Source: Macrocybe gigantea (Eukaryota; Basidiomycota; Agaricomycetes; Agaricales; Callistosporiaceae). From it: a DNA stretch of 64,000 nt. The notes under the pieces are model-generated. The model had not been told where the DNA came from. It searched no databases and was given only the letters and a program-made list of their open reading frames with translations. Shown one piece after another: positions 50,506 to 62,900 of the stretch. The DNA is taken from positions 682,001 through 746,000 of the forward strand of contig SJRY01000266.1 in NCBI GenBank assembly GCA_011319805.1, written 5' to 3'. Each line of letters begins with the position of its first letter. Position 1 is the stretch's first letter. The position numbers and the translations under genes were made by a program.

Positions 50506-53500
50506 TTAATCCAATAGTACTTCATTATATACAAAGTTTTTAGTTACACTATCTATCTTGTCCGCTTCCCATATCGCTTTAATGTTATGTACTGATGTTA
50601 CCCGTGATATAGCAACATAAAACTGACCATGAGTGAAAACCGGCGTACGTAAATCCAGCCCAACATGTGTTACTGATTGGCCTTGCGACTTGTTGATTGT
50701 CATAGCAAAGCATAAGCGGATGGGAAATTGAAGCCGAGTGAGTGGGAATGGCACTTGTCCTTCTGGCGGCTCATGCTTGATACGTGGGATGAAGATCAAC
50801 TCTCCTGCATGATCACCTGTGATGAGCCTTAGCTCCAGAACACGATTACGAATCCGAGTGACGATTCCTCGACTCCCATTGCAAACACCATGGCCTGTAT
50901 CCAGATTGTGCAACACCATGACAGGACAGCCTATTTTGAGAGCTAGCTTGGCCAATGGCAGTCCTGAACAATTGATAGAGTTCAAATACTCTATTGGATA
51001 GAGCAGCTGTTCACCATTGTTGCTTGCAGGGACCGAATCAGCACTGTGAAAGACTTGCTCTGCTCCAGGAAAGTCTCTAAGAATGTAATGGTTCAGAGAG
51101 TCCACATCGTCATTGCGGCTAGACAGAATAGTGCGAGCAGAAAAGTATTGCTGTGGATTCTGGATAGGAGTGTTGATGTTGGGATAGATGGTTTGAATAA
51201 GAGAAGCAACAGTGTTGTGTTCACAGTGAAAATGATCAGGAAGGGTAATGTTGGCATCCATGTCTGTGTGCTGACCATGTCCAACTTGAAGTTGCCACTC
51301 TGCGAAAGCACGCTCTTCCAGATTATTGGTGTTCAATCGCATGTTTCTTCTCAAATGGAGGACTGTAATCTTTCTCCACAATTGAGAACGTAGCATGCAT
51401 GCACCCACTATCTCTGGACGGGATCCTTTTTCAATGACAGGAAGAATCTGCTGAAAGTCTCCACCAAAGATGATGGTCAATCCACCAAAGGGTAGATGAC
51501 TGCCTCGGATGTCTTGGAATGTGCGATCAACAGCTTCATGGATATGACGATGCTGCATAGGAGCCTCATCCCAGATAATAAGATCTGTTATGCGAATCAG
51601 AGCAGCAAGTGGTGATGTCTTTGTGATAGTGCACACAGTAGACTCATTGATGAGGATGGGGATTTTGAAACTCGAATGTGATGTGCGACCACCTGGAAGC
51701 AGAAGAGATGCAATGCCAGAAGATGCCACACAGATAACAATCTTGCCCTCGGAACGCAGACGATAGCAAAGAGTATGATAGAGGAATGTCTTGCCAGTGC
51801 CTCCTGGACTATGAAGAAAGAAGATCTGTCCTGTCTTGTTGGCAATAGCCTGTCTGAACTGATCAAAGGCATCTCTCTGCTCGAGATTCAACCTGGCCTC
51901 ATTCTCTGCTGCTAATTGAGCCTGCTCCTCCTGATCATAATTGTGCTGCTCTGCTATGAGATGATTTGCAATCCTTTCATTCCAATTCTGAGTGACCTGT
52001 GGCATGGATGGCCAATCCTTAAGGGAGCGGCGAGAAGATTGGAGAAGCTGGTCAATGAAAAAAGGCCATAATCCATAATGTCTTCATCTGAGGGATTGAC
52101 ACGGATGTTGTCATGCTCGAGATGATAGCGTAGATCATCACAGATCTGGGGCCAATATGTGTTCCACAGAGCAGCAGGATCTGAAGGATTGCAATCTCTC
52201 AGAATGGTGACAAAGAGGTGGCGAAGCTGACGACCGGTTTGCATAGCAGCTGCTTCACGTAAACACTGATCCCACTCCTGATCATCTTCAAGAAGGCCAC
52301 GTGCAAGACAGGCATCTTTGAAAGAAGGGTGTATGACTTCTTCATATGTGCGAAGGTCTTCAAAAGATGTTGAGCCTGCGACCTGGGTCAAAAGAAGTCG
52401 AAGATAGAAGCGATCGCCTGATGTGGGAGGAGCATAATTCATGCGGCCTATAGCAAATCCTCTCTGTCTGGGCTTCCACTCATGCTTCTTGTTGAACACA
52501 AACTGGGAAGGAAAGTCCTGATAGAGCACAGTGGATGCTGTATCAGGATATTTGACATTGGCCTTGAAATAGGCAGTGAGAGTGGAATCCTGCCTTCCTC
52601 CTCGCAAAATGACCTCTGGCATTGACTCTTGACCATCCTGCCTCCAAGTGACAAACTGCTCATCTGGAAGGTGAACCTGCAACCGTATGACATTGGGTGC
52701 TTGGCCATGAAGTGGACATTGGAAGATGCGCCAAAGACTTTCACATGCAGAGACATAGCGTGCATCCAGATACTGCCTGACTTCATCACCCACAGTGCCA
52801 AACTGCATGGAGACCCGGTCATGACCCTTGTAAACATATTTGTAGATGTACTTGACTGCTTTGATAGATGCAATGCACTCCACATTGATATGACACTGGT
52901 ACTTCCAGATAAGCCAGGGAGAATAAGAAACGACCCAGCGATTATCGACCTGCTTGCCTCGAACATCATGGGTATGACTGGTGTCTCGACGACGGGTGGC
53001 AGCATATGCATTGTCAGTGATGGTGGTATGCTCTCTGAAGGGCTTTGGAAAGTTCTTGGTGCATTTGCCATTCTCCATACATTGAGCTCTGGGATTTTCT
53101 GCACCGCACGGTGTGTGGACCATGAACTTTTTGATCAGCTCAAGCAGTTCAGGATTGTCCTCTGGGAATTCAGAAGAGAGTAGACTGTCGATATGCTCAG
53201 GAGTCTGAAGTTTGGACTCTGGATCAAGAAAGAGGATGCAGTGCATGTGAGGCAGGCCACGTTTCTGAAACTCAATGACAAAGAGATAGGCTATGACCTT
53301 GCCAAAGACACCTTTCTTGATGTCCTCGATCAGCTCATCCTTTTTGCGATAAAAGACTCGGATGACCAAATCAGGGCGATCAGCTGCTGTCTGGCCAGGC
53401 AAAAGCTCGACAGTAATTTCTGTCCAGTTTGGATTGGCAGTCATAGTGATGAAGAGATCTCCACCATGACAGAAACGATTGATGGCCAAAGCATCCTGAA

Positions 53501-55645
53501 GAAGCTGCTGCATGTTCCTAGTGCTTCCTGCAAAGGTAGCAGGCAAAATGATCCTGCGGCCCAATTCCTCTGTGCTGACATCCACATTGGCAGCCACTGC
53601 ATCAGCCAATCCAGCATAAATGTCTCCTCGGATTGTGTTCTGGTTTTGCCAAACCCAACGCAGGCGACTCTGCTCTGCAGTAGCCCAGATGTCACAGACA
53701 AACTCTTGAAAGAGCTTTTGAGAGAGAAAAAGATGCTGAGAATCAATGGCAGGAGGACGGGGATGGAGGCGGTAGCGATAAAACTGGACCTTGGAAACAT
53801 ATCTGCGTCGTATTGCAGTAGTATTGCCATTGACCTCAGCCTCTTCCTCTGAAGCTTCCTCTGGAGCATCTGGCAGCTGTGCATTTGCATTGACATGCTG
53901 CAAGGCATCAGCTTGGTTGTAGAGAATTTTAGAATGCCAACTGAGCTGTCCAGTGGGAAAGAGCAAGACAAATCGGAGAGCTGGATAGAATGGATGAATG
54001 TCTGAAATGCGCTGGAGAGGTTCACCAAATCGGCGGTACAGAATAATGTCCCGAGCGCTCTCAAGTTGATCACCATCGCCTGGCAGAATAACAGCGATTT
54101 CATTGGCAGTAGGCATATTGTAGCGACGGTGGTCAGTGGTGTCCTCCAATCGCAATACAATTCTGCACTGGTGATCTTCTGGCATATTCCTGGTTTGTTC
54201 ATATGCCTGCCGATACAACTGCACCCCTGGATGACAACGATAAAGCATATCTTGCACTGTGCGAAGAGTTGTAGGATCAAGATGGGTATTCCACTGGTTT
54301 GCGATACGGAAATTGTGAGCATCATCAGGATCATAGATGTAGAGCTGGGCATAGACAGGTGGCTCTCCAGGAGGAGGAAGAAGAGACCCTGCTCTGTGAG
54401 AGAGCTCTCCATGAAGTCTGAACACATAGGGAGCATTTCCATTGGCCTGAAGAGAAGCATCAACTCTGCGCCCAATTGATACCATTGCAAGCGCATTGTT
54501 GTAGTTGCGAATGTGTTTACGGAATTTGTTTGCAATGGGATTTTGCTCAGAGAGCAAAGTCAAGAGTTCAGGAGGTGGGCGATCCAGAGCAGGAAGCACA
54601 ATTTTGCCTTGATAGCAACACATGCCAAACTTCGGATTACGAATCGAAGACTTGACTAAACGCTCAGAGATCCAATGCAGTGCATGACAGAAAGAACATT
54701 CAATGTTCATTCTACCCATGTCATGTTGAGGCCAATTGGGATCAAATGGGCGACGTGCTAGGGGTAGGTTGGTAACAATAGGCAGTGGTGGCAGTGGTGG
54801 CAAAGGAGGAGGTGGTGAAGGTGGTGGTGGTGAAGGAGAAGGCAATGGAGGAGGCAATGACAGTGGTAAAGGAGCAAGTGGTTGAACAGGTGGTAAAGGC
54901 TAAAGGCAAATTGTTATTTATTGAAATCAATCTAGCTTATTAGAAAAAATGACGTACAGGAGCAGGCAAAGATAATTCAGCATGAGAGGCAACAGAAGGA
55001 GGCATAGGAGGCAATGGCAGTGGTAAAGGAGCAGGTGGTTGAACAGGCAATATAGGCTAAAAGTAAATCATTATTCATTGCAATTAATCTAGCTTAACAG
55101 AAAAAATAACATACAGGAGCAGGCAAAGGAGGCAAATTTGCATATCGAGCAGCTAATTCAGCATAAGAGACAGCAGGAGCAGGAGCAGGAGCAGGAGCAA
55201 GAGCAACAAAGGGGCGCATAGGAGGCAAAGCATCCAATGCTTGCTGTAAATGAGCAGGAAGATGACCATAGATAGGAGCAGGAGCAGCTTGAGGAGGAGG
55301 AGCAACTTGAGGAACAGGAACAGGTACAGGAAGGGATCTGCGACCACGCCGCACAGGTTGAAGCTCTGGCAAAGCATTCAACTGTGCACGCAGTTCAGCC
55401 ACAGACAGAGCATTGCGAGGTGGTGGAGGCACAGCAAAGGGATCGTCAGGAACATGAGCAGGTCCAGCAGGCACAGGAGGCACAGGAAGAGGCAGAGGAG
55501 TCACAATCCGACGACGATGAGGACTATCCAGAGTGCGGTTATCACGCTCATGCTGGCGGAGTGCACTTCGTGGAGTAACCGGTTGATCCCTAAGGCAATA
55601 TTATTATAAAAAGACATGATAAGAAAAAGAACCTTCAACGTACAT
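50506..55645 (-). CDS. Helitron transposase: HUH replication initiator with PIF1-like helicase
   Basis: Single-locus transposase, about 1,600 residues. A Pro/Ala-rich N-terminus (55.1-54.8 kb) precedes a Cys-rich segment (CSFCHALHW, MCCYQGK) and the Helitron_like_N region. The HUH motif is GLPHMHCILFL (about 53231-53262), and a Tyr pair lies in AVKYIYKYVYKGHD (about 52822-52862). The helicase follows: Walker A GGTGKTFLYHTL (about 51791-51812), Walker B IIWDEAPM, GGDFQQILPV, and C-terminal TINKSQGQSVTHVGLDL and FYVAISRV. Introns: 55590-55643, 55057-55114 and 54900-54957. The frame breaks once at the A6 run 52058-52063, where one more base would join DYGLF to FIDQLLQSSRRSLKDW. All catalytic motifs are otherwise present, so the element could be young. 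The start codon may be split AT|G across the first intron. Confidence 0.85.
54849..55128 (-). repeat. Tandem duplication carrying a whole exon-intron unit
   Basis: Bases 54849-54971 and 55006-55128 are highly similar and lie at a constant offset of 157 bp with no indel. Shared anchors include GTTGAACAGG (54881 and 55038), TCTAGCTTA (54931 and 55088) and ACAGGAGCAGGCAAAG (54956 and 55113). Each copy has part of a Pro-rich exon plus a complete 58-nt intron with GT donor and AG acceptor. Similarity resumes at AATTCAGCAT (about 54974 and 55155) after a 24-bp gap. Confidence 0.85.
55165..55205 (-). repeat. CAGGAG microsatellite in the Helitron coding region
   Basis: Repeated GGAGCA units (about five) encode an Ala-Pro run on the minus strand (APAPAPAPA). 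Short tandem repeats like this are prone to length change and extend the low-complexity N-terminus of the transposase. Confidence 0.7.
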
Positions 55646-56070
55646 CAGGCGTCTCCAAAAAAAACCAAAACCAAGGCAGCTATGAAGCGTTTTCTACGGC
55701 AGGGTATATGCAACCCAAATCCACCAACTGAAACAGGGAAATCGGTGCTAACAGTGGTAGTTGATAGAGGAGCGACTTCCAAAAAGGAAGGGGAGGCAAC
55801 TGTAGACCCGCCAGCCCAATCTCCCTACACACTGTGCCCAGAGAGAGGTCCGACCCAAAAAAGGGCCAATAGACAACTGGCAAACACTCTTTTTGTTGAA
55901 AAAAGAGAAGCCAGGGAGGTAGGACTTCACTGGGCTTCACCTTGGTCTCCTGCAGAGTTGTGGACTGAAGAGCAAACCGACTGGAGAAAAGCTGAAGGAA
56001 GGTGATGGGGGGAAAAAAGAAGAGGGGGGCCAATTTTTCGTTGACAGCTGGCATTTCAGGCCCTGAATTG

Positions 56071-56172
56071 ATGGGCTCTCGGGCTCGGACCTGCGGTCCT
56101 CGCGGGCGCTGCTGACCAATGCTGCCAAAATAGTCATGGGGCCTCTGGGCTCGGACCTGCGGTCCTCGCGGG
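56071..56172. repeat. Two direct repeats with internal hairpin
   Basis: A 26-bp stretch beginning GGGCTCGGACCTGCGG is repeated exactly at 56081-56106 and 56147-56172, offset 66 bp. Similarity extends imperfectly about 10 bp to the left. Each copy holds GGACC-TGC-GGTCC, a 5-bp stem with 3-nt loop. They lie just upstream of the Helitron coding region, so subterminal repeats or a promoter element of the transposon are possible. Confidence 0.65.
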
Positions 56173-59100
56173 AATGGCTTACTCAGCTTACAAATTAATT
56201 TTAGTCAGCCAACTTTCACACCGTCCTCCCATTATTATTGATCCTACCTCGCCGATCCTCGGGCTGACGAATAGTCAGTTGATTTCGATAAACACCGAGC
56301 ACTGTCTCGGGAGGCTGGATAAATTACATCCTTTCAAGTGTCTGAAGGAGCCATACGTGTGCATCCACTACTCCATCGGTTTGTTTGATATAGTTGTATG
56401 CATATGTATATGTATGTGGATGCACGCGATAACCAACTGCGGCACGCGCGAACCGGCTCGCTGGGCTACTCGGCCTGTCACCATCATAATGAAAGAAAGG
56501 GCGTACCTGGAATCCAGTTGACGAAAAAATCCGCGGACCAGCGGGAGACTTGTCAACGTCCTTCAATTCATTGTGTGATGATAATGCCAAACCTCGGCTT
56601 ACCGATCGCTGATCACCTTTCTATCTTCTTTCCTCCTTCGTGAAGGGCTTGCGATTGATGATAGAGTCTGTCTTTGTCATGATCTTCCCTCTGTTCCTTT
56701 CGAAATCCGTACAACACTCTGCGTATCGCCGGGGCCCGTGTACGGCCCACTCTTTCTCCCCTCAGGTCCACCTCTCTCTACGACATATTTAGCAACGGCA
56801 CGACCATATCGGGCATAAAACAGCATGACAAATTATCCCCGATCTTTCAGATTTTGTTTATCTTTCCTACTCTTTTACCTCCGAGAAACAAACTCTAGAT
56901 CCCAGGTACGGATTGGAAATCACGTACCAGAGATTTGGGTACATGCTCCTCTCAGAGGCAAACTGGACAGCTCGTCTTGACCAACCCTGCTCCTCCGAGT
57001 CTGGCAATTTGTGTGGACACTGCCCATCTTCAACTCTTACACGTCCCTCATATCTTCGCTCTGAGTGCCATTCATGCCCTGGGCCTCCACATGAATGACT
57101 TCACTTCGTCCCGGAAAAAAGCGAAGGTCGTTCGGCCAAGCTTCGGCGGATCAGGCGTCTTCTCCAGCGGCCCATGCATTCTTCTCTGATCATTTCACAA
57201 GGGCTTCCTCGCATTTCTGCAGTCTGGCAATCATGCCATGGCCCTCGGACATTCGCCTCTGTAAAGGGCGCACCTGTCTAATAAGGTGGGTATCTAGGTC
57301 AGTTCGACTCGTTCAGCGGACATTTTTGCGGATAAACAGGAAAGGAGCGAGCGACATCCCCAGCTCAGATCCACCGAGTCCGATCGGGTTGGCGTGAGGG
57401 AGGCAGTGGCAGACCAAATAATTTGAATATGAAATTGTTTGGTCCTTGAGACCTTTATTTCCTGATCTCGGGAGGCGACAAGCACGGCACGTCGATCAGC
57501 TCGCCTTGCAAGGATGCGAAGGACATGCATGCGACGCAGGCCCTGGTAGGCTTAATTAAGCGTCGAAAGTGCGAACCGTGGTGCGGCGTGGGTATCGAAT
57601 GGACAGAAAATGATTATTGTAACAGCGGAGCTACGTTGCTAGTGGTCAGAGTATTGGCTCAAAACCGGCACGTTCGACCCCCTGACCTAGTCGAGTATGT
57701 GGGTGTGATTTCGCCTTCGCAGGCCAGAGATCGCGTCGAAGATTGATAGAGCTTGAATCTCGTGATGCTCGGTGCTGCTACACTTCAGTGGAAAGAGGCA
57801 TTGGGGTGTGTAGTTATCTCGTCTTGAATTAGATTCATTATTGATGGACTGTGGCCATGGGATCCCTGTTCCGCGCGGTGTTGATGGCGTAGCAGAAGGA
57901 GGGCACAGGAGAGCGCTTGTATGAGCACAGCAGGACGAACGAGGCTGTGCGCGGTTACCAAGCCCACCAACAACTGATCAAGAGGAAACGGGCTTGCAGA
58001 TCATTCAATTAAGATAAATTAAGCCTTCTGGCGCAATGAGAGCTGGGAGTGGGGCGAACGAGAGAGCCTTCATTTCGTTCACGGCCAGCTTTTGGGTGAA
58101 ACAGGGTCCAAGAGAGCTTGCGAGTCTCCCCAACTAAACAGATAGTACACAGTTAACGCAATACACGTCAAATTTGCAGTGGATCAGATACCGCGAAGAG
58201 TCAGTGAACCGCGACAGGCGCTGCCGCTGAGTGATCGACGAAGCGAGCTGGCACGTTCATTTTCTAAGCGAATTCTTTGGTAGATATGCAGATGACTTGT
58301 GAATGACGTTTCCTTTTGAACGTTGGACGCCTCTGCCATCGCTTAGCGAAGCACAGACACAAGACACAGACGCTTGAGAAAAATGGACATAACTGTCCAT
58401 GACGGCTTCATCGGAGGAGGTTTGTCATGAGGTCTGTGTGCTATCGCCGCAAGACTGGACAGGACGAGACCGAATGTGTCAAACCGACTTTAACGTCGCT
58501 GGACAAATGCCACCGCAGCGGTCATGTGGTGAATTGGATGTCTAGAAACACCAAGAATGCCGCCGGAGCGTCAAACTGATTCTTGCCACAGCGCGCGCGT
58601 CGTCACTGAAAGCTCAGCCCATTCGCTCGAATGGAGCACTACGGCCGGGAAAACAGGGCGTTGAATTACGAACAGCTAAGACCCTCAGGACGCGGGATCT
58701 CCGCGTCGGCGAACAACTGGGGAAACCATGCTTTCGCGGGCAGGTTCTCAGCCTGCTTGATTGCCACAGAGCCGCTAGCTCGAGCGCATCTTTGGAAGGG
58801 CAGATCGGGGCTCCTGTCACTGTGCCATCGCTCAAAGACCGAGGTTCAACTTGGACAGACTCTTCAAATCACGGTCGATCACGTTGGGTCTTGTGATTCA
58901 TGAACTGCAGCTTGAGATTTGAGTTTATGGTTTCTAGATGGAGAATATGTCGGGATTGACCTGCTCTGTCAATTTGCTATCCAGTTCAGGCTGGCTCGTT
59001 ATGAAGGAGGAGCTGGACTGGACGTAATTATCCCTTCAACTAATATGATATTTGGTCGCTGTCATTTCATTGATTCATCATGTTTCATGTACTGGGGGAG

Positions 59101-59992
59101 ATATGGCTTTAAGTAGGTTGCTGAGGTGGCTGTGGATATGGCCGAAGCTGCAGAATATTCGGCCACTGAGAAGTGAACTCTTGGATATTCCACACAGAAA
59201 TGCGGGCGCGTTATTTAGAAGCAGCTGTACGTCCGACCGGGCGCGGAAATATAATCGCCAACCGGGCTTCCCACCACTGATGGAGAGAGTTCTGCCCTTT
59301 TGTTTCAGGGTATATTGATGCCTCTGTAGATCATGAGGCAGAATAAGTCAAAGATGCCCTATGACTCGTTCAAAGAAGCGATCAGATATTCTTGTTTTTC
59401 ACTGCTGTGAAAGGTAATGGAAAATCAGATAAACGTACCATCCTACTGGAGCCACGGCACTTCATGGTTTTCCGATAGCACAAATAATTAGACGGCGTTC
59501 ATGGGACGATAATAGAATGACAGCACTGAGAACGCCTGCATCCGATGTGTTTCAGATTCAGCATCGTGTGGCATACAACCAGTGCTTGCGGTCAGCAAGA
59601 AATAAAAGACCCAAAAGCCGCGGTGTTAAAGGCGCGAAGAGACACAATTTCGATGGGAAGTGGAGTAAGTTGGCATTGGCAAATTCGAGCCTAATTCCTC
59701 CGATAGATACGAGGGTATCTGACGATGAAATAGCTCGACAACGGCTAGCGGGAAGCAAACCTGCCGTCATGGCAATTTTTCATTTGGTTTGAGCGCGCCC
59801 GTTGCTTATTTTTCTGTCCGTACTGGTCGTAAACACGGATTGTGCTTTGGGGACGGTCGGTTGCAGGCATGAAGTAAACACCGCCAAACAGGAGTAGTGC
59901 GGACACGATCACGTGGATGACAGCTATTGAACCATGCTGATCCAAACTTGGCCACCAACAAATCAAACCGCTATTCTGCTTGTGGCAAGCCG
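56173..59992. other. 3.8-kb gene-poor region
   Basis: No ORF here shows a domain. A candidate small gene starts at ATG 56825 (MTNYPRSFRFCLSFLLFYLR, a hydrophobic start) with a possible intron ending near 56955, but its continuation has no family signature. No long terminal repeats, tRNA or rRNA recognised. The region could include older transposon remains or the CDC11-like gene's upstream region. Confidence 0.4.
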
Positions 59993-62900
59993 ATGGCTGA
60001 GCCTCACCAGCCCGCATGGCAGACGGAGGAGCTACAGGACGAGTGGATCGATGTAGAGCCTGACGACGCGGAAGACGGCGGCAACGACAACAACAATCTA
60101 TCCTATGGCACACGCTCGGTTTCGTTCACTGCTCCCCTTTCGTCACAAATACAAACTATATCCGACCGTGAAAGCGACGTATACTCATCCGTAGGCGAAC
60201 GAAGCATCAGAGGAACCTTCCTTGTCCGTGACGATGCCCCGGGCGTTCCGCTGTTCCCCAAAACCCCAGGTCGCCACAAGAAAGGCTTGATCAAGGACAT
60301 TTTCACTCCCCTGCACCTCGAACGGATGTTTGAGCCACCTTCGCCGCCAACGCCTCCTGAACAACAATCGAGATCAGCGTTCACATCTTTTTCGAAGTCT
60401 GAACATGCCGTGCGCCGTGCGGATGAGATAGTCGAGACGGATATTCCGGACATGGCATCTTTTCATGGTCGCAAAGCAAACTTGTCCTGTCGATTCACGT
60501 TCGCCATGCCTAAAGAACAGGGCTCTCTGAACCCTGACAGCGAAGCGTTTCCGCAAGCACAAAGCACGCCTAATCCACCTCTGCCGTCATTCCCATCCAG
60601 TGGCGTCGCAGCCTCTGACCCTCGACTCCGTCTTTTTCAATTTCAGTATGACACGTACACTCGCGACCATCTATCTGCAATGGTGGATTCTATTGCTATC
60701 AACACCCCTTCTGGGACTGGCACCGGCGCAACACCTTCCCCAACTAACATTACACATGGCTTATCCCGTGTCTCTGAAATCAATACCACCAATTCCAGTG
60801 CTTCTCATCTCCGGAGCGCTAAGCGCGTTAAGTTGAGCCCGGCGGCTGATTTTTATGGAGAAGATGCAGGCGCAGGTGCATCAATTGCACGGCCAAAATT
60901 AATTGGTAAAGACTATGTAGGAGAATCACGCTCTCTCATGCAACAGATCAAGCAGGCGCGTGATTTCTCTACCATTTCAACGGTTGCGAGTTCGCAACAT
61001 CATTCTCCGCGACTTGGCGATGGCATCGGTGTTGGTAAGGTCCTTCGCAAGTCTCTTTAGATATTTCTGCGGTATTGATGCTCTCCAAGAACCAACGAAC
61101 AGGCCGTCGTTCCTCTCTGTGCAAACCACCAGCAATGAGCCATCACCTATGTCAGCCACCTCCAAGTCCGGCACTTCTTCGTCTTCCACCTATCGTGAGC
61201 AAGCCGCAGCGCTCATGGCCCAAATCAGGAATGATATGAGGGGTCAGAAGCGACTTTTCTCTGGTGAAACAGACGTTTCTCATGCGGGAACGCATCCAGG
61301 GGGCAGGCTGAGTCGATCACCGACACCAGAAATCGAGAAGCCACGTTCAAACGTGCACATTGAAGAACAAGAGAGCAAGTGTTATAATTCCCTTGGACAT
61401 CGTAGAACTTCTTCTCTGCGCTCTGATGGGTCGCGCCATAGATCCAGCCCAGGCAAAAGGGGTCGGCGCGTTGTCTCGGCGGCTCAAGTTGAGGATCAAC
61501 TCAGCGACTGGATGTCCGGCATGTCCATGCACCAACGTCGTCCATCCCAATCATCCACCGCGGCCGGGGATCCATCTCCTTTTCAGCGTGACCCTACCTC
61601 CTCCCTTCCACCTCCACTTTCATCACTTGCACCTCCAGCCTATCCCTCATCCTCGTTGCGCGCTAGGACGAATGAAGATCTCAATCGATTTGTGTCTTCA
61701 AGCACGGCATCTGGTACGACCTTGACTGCGGGAAGTGCTCCGTCGTTTGTGAAGCATGCAGGTCCCGCACAGATACGGACTATTGCACCGACGGATGTTC
61801 CTCAGCTTCCTGACAGACTGGGAGACATGCTTTTCGACAAGGTGATGATGAGATGGGTGAAAAGCACTGCACAGAATGTGCAAATTGATGGCGAGGCAAA
61901 CACGTTTGCGGAGGAAATGAGTGAAGATCCGTTTGGTGATATTGAATCGCTCAGGGATGATTCCAACTACAGAGACGGTCGGTCATTGTCCGAGGTCATT
62001 TCTGACAGAGCGGGCGCTGTGAGAGAAATGAGCCGCATAGAAGAACAGTCTGAGGTGGATGATGAAGAGGAGATGGAGCTGAACAGTTTCTCGACTGATG
62101 ACCCGTCAGCACTTGCCGTTGACGTGATGACAGGTGTCGAGTCCAATATGGTGGACAACATTGATGACGACGATGAAACCACCGATTCTGACGTCGACGA
62201 TCGACATGATCAGGCTCTCGCCCCAGGTGACATACAGGAAATCGAATCTGACTCGGAGGAGGAAGAAATCGCGTTCGACGGCGCCCCGTCCAGTCCGACC
62301 GTTCAACCTTCGGCGCCTTTGCTGACTGTCGGCACTCCCAACCGGCCTACGTCGCTGTCGGTCGCATCGCCTGCACTGCGCCCGGCTATCAGGAGTCATA
62401 CCGCCACACCCGTTTCTGTTCTGAAGGATCCCAACCGCCAGCGACTCCAGACGCCGTCGTCCGACCCCCGGTATCGTCGATCTGTCAGCTTCTCCGATGG
62501 CAAGAGGGATGGGCCGATCCAAGGCCTCGTCACCGGATCTGGCTCTCCTGGCACGAGTGCGGTCGTGCAATCCGCAAGGTCAAGGCGGATAGAACAAATG
62601 ATGCATGCCCTAGAGGAGTCAGGTATGTGGTTTCATAGCGCAGCGAGTTTTCAGCCTAGCTGGTGACTAAGATGGAGAGTCAGATGGGTCACCTTCAAAA
62701 TCAACGGGTGCCGCCCGGCCAGAGGAGCTGCAAGCGTTGTCGGAACGGCAATCGAACACGTCAGGAGCCAGCGCATCTCCCCGCCGCGTCTTTTCGCGGT
62801 CGCGCACTCACCGGCTATCCGGTGAGGGGGACGGTTCCAGGCAGGGCAATGCGACGTTCTTGACAGAGTGTTCCTTTGCTGTCGCGCATGACAGGCTGGT

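Larger units (their letters stand above)
50440..56172 (-). mobile_element. Autonomous Helitron transposon, boundaries tentative
   Basis: A rolling-circle transposon on the minus strand, supported by one long coding region with HUH Rep and PIF1-like helicase domains. The proposed 3' end (low coordinate) is a GTGCC-AGC-GGCAC hairpin at 50454-50466. It is followed after ten bases by CTTG then T, close to but not matching the usual CTRR-T Helitron terminus. The high-coordinate side is set at two direct repeats (56071-56172) carrying a GGACC-TGC-GGTCC hairpin, which may be subterminal. I could not identify a 5' TC terminus, so both edges are provisional. Confidence 0.6.

Noticed and set aside
55616..56005. 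129-codon plus-strand ORF upstream of the transposase, considered as a captured gene
   Set aside because: No domain, both strands are open here, and its composition is basic low-complexity.
56825..57190. Possible small secreted protein starting MTNYPRSFRFCLSFLL
   Set aside because: Plausible hydrophobic start and intron, but the continuation shows no family signature or typical Cys pattern. Too weak to annotate.
57640..57700. T-loop-like CGTTCGACCCC, considered as a tRNA
   Set aside because: The upstream sequence does not form D or anticodon arms and the acceptor ends do not pair.
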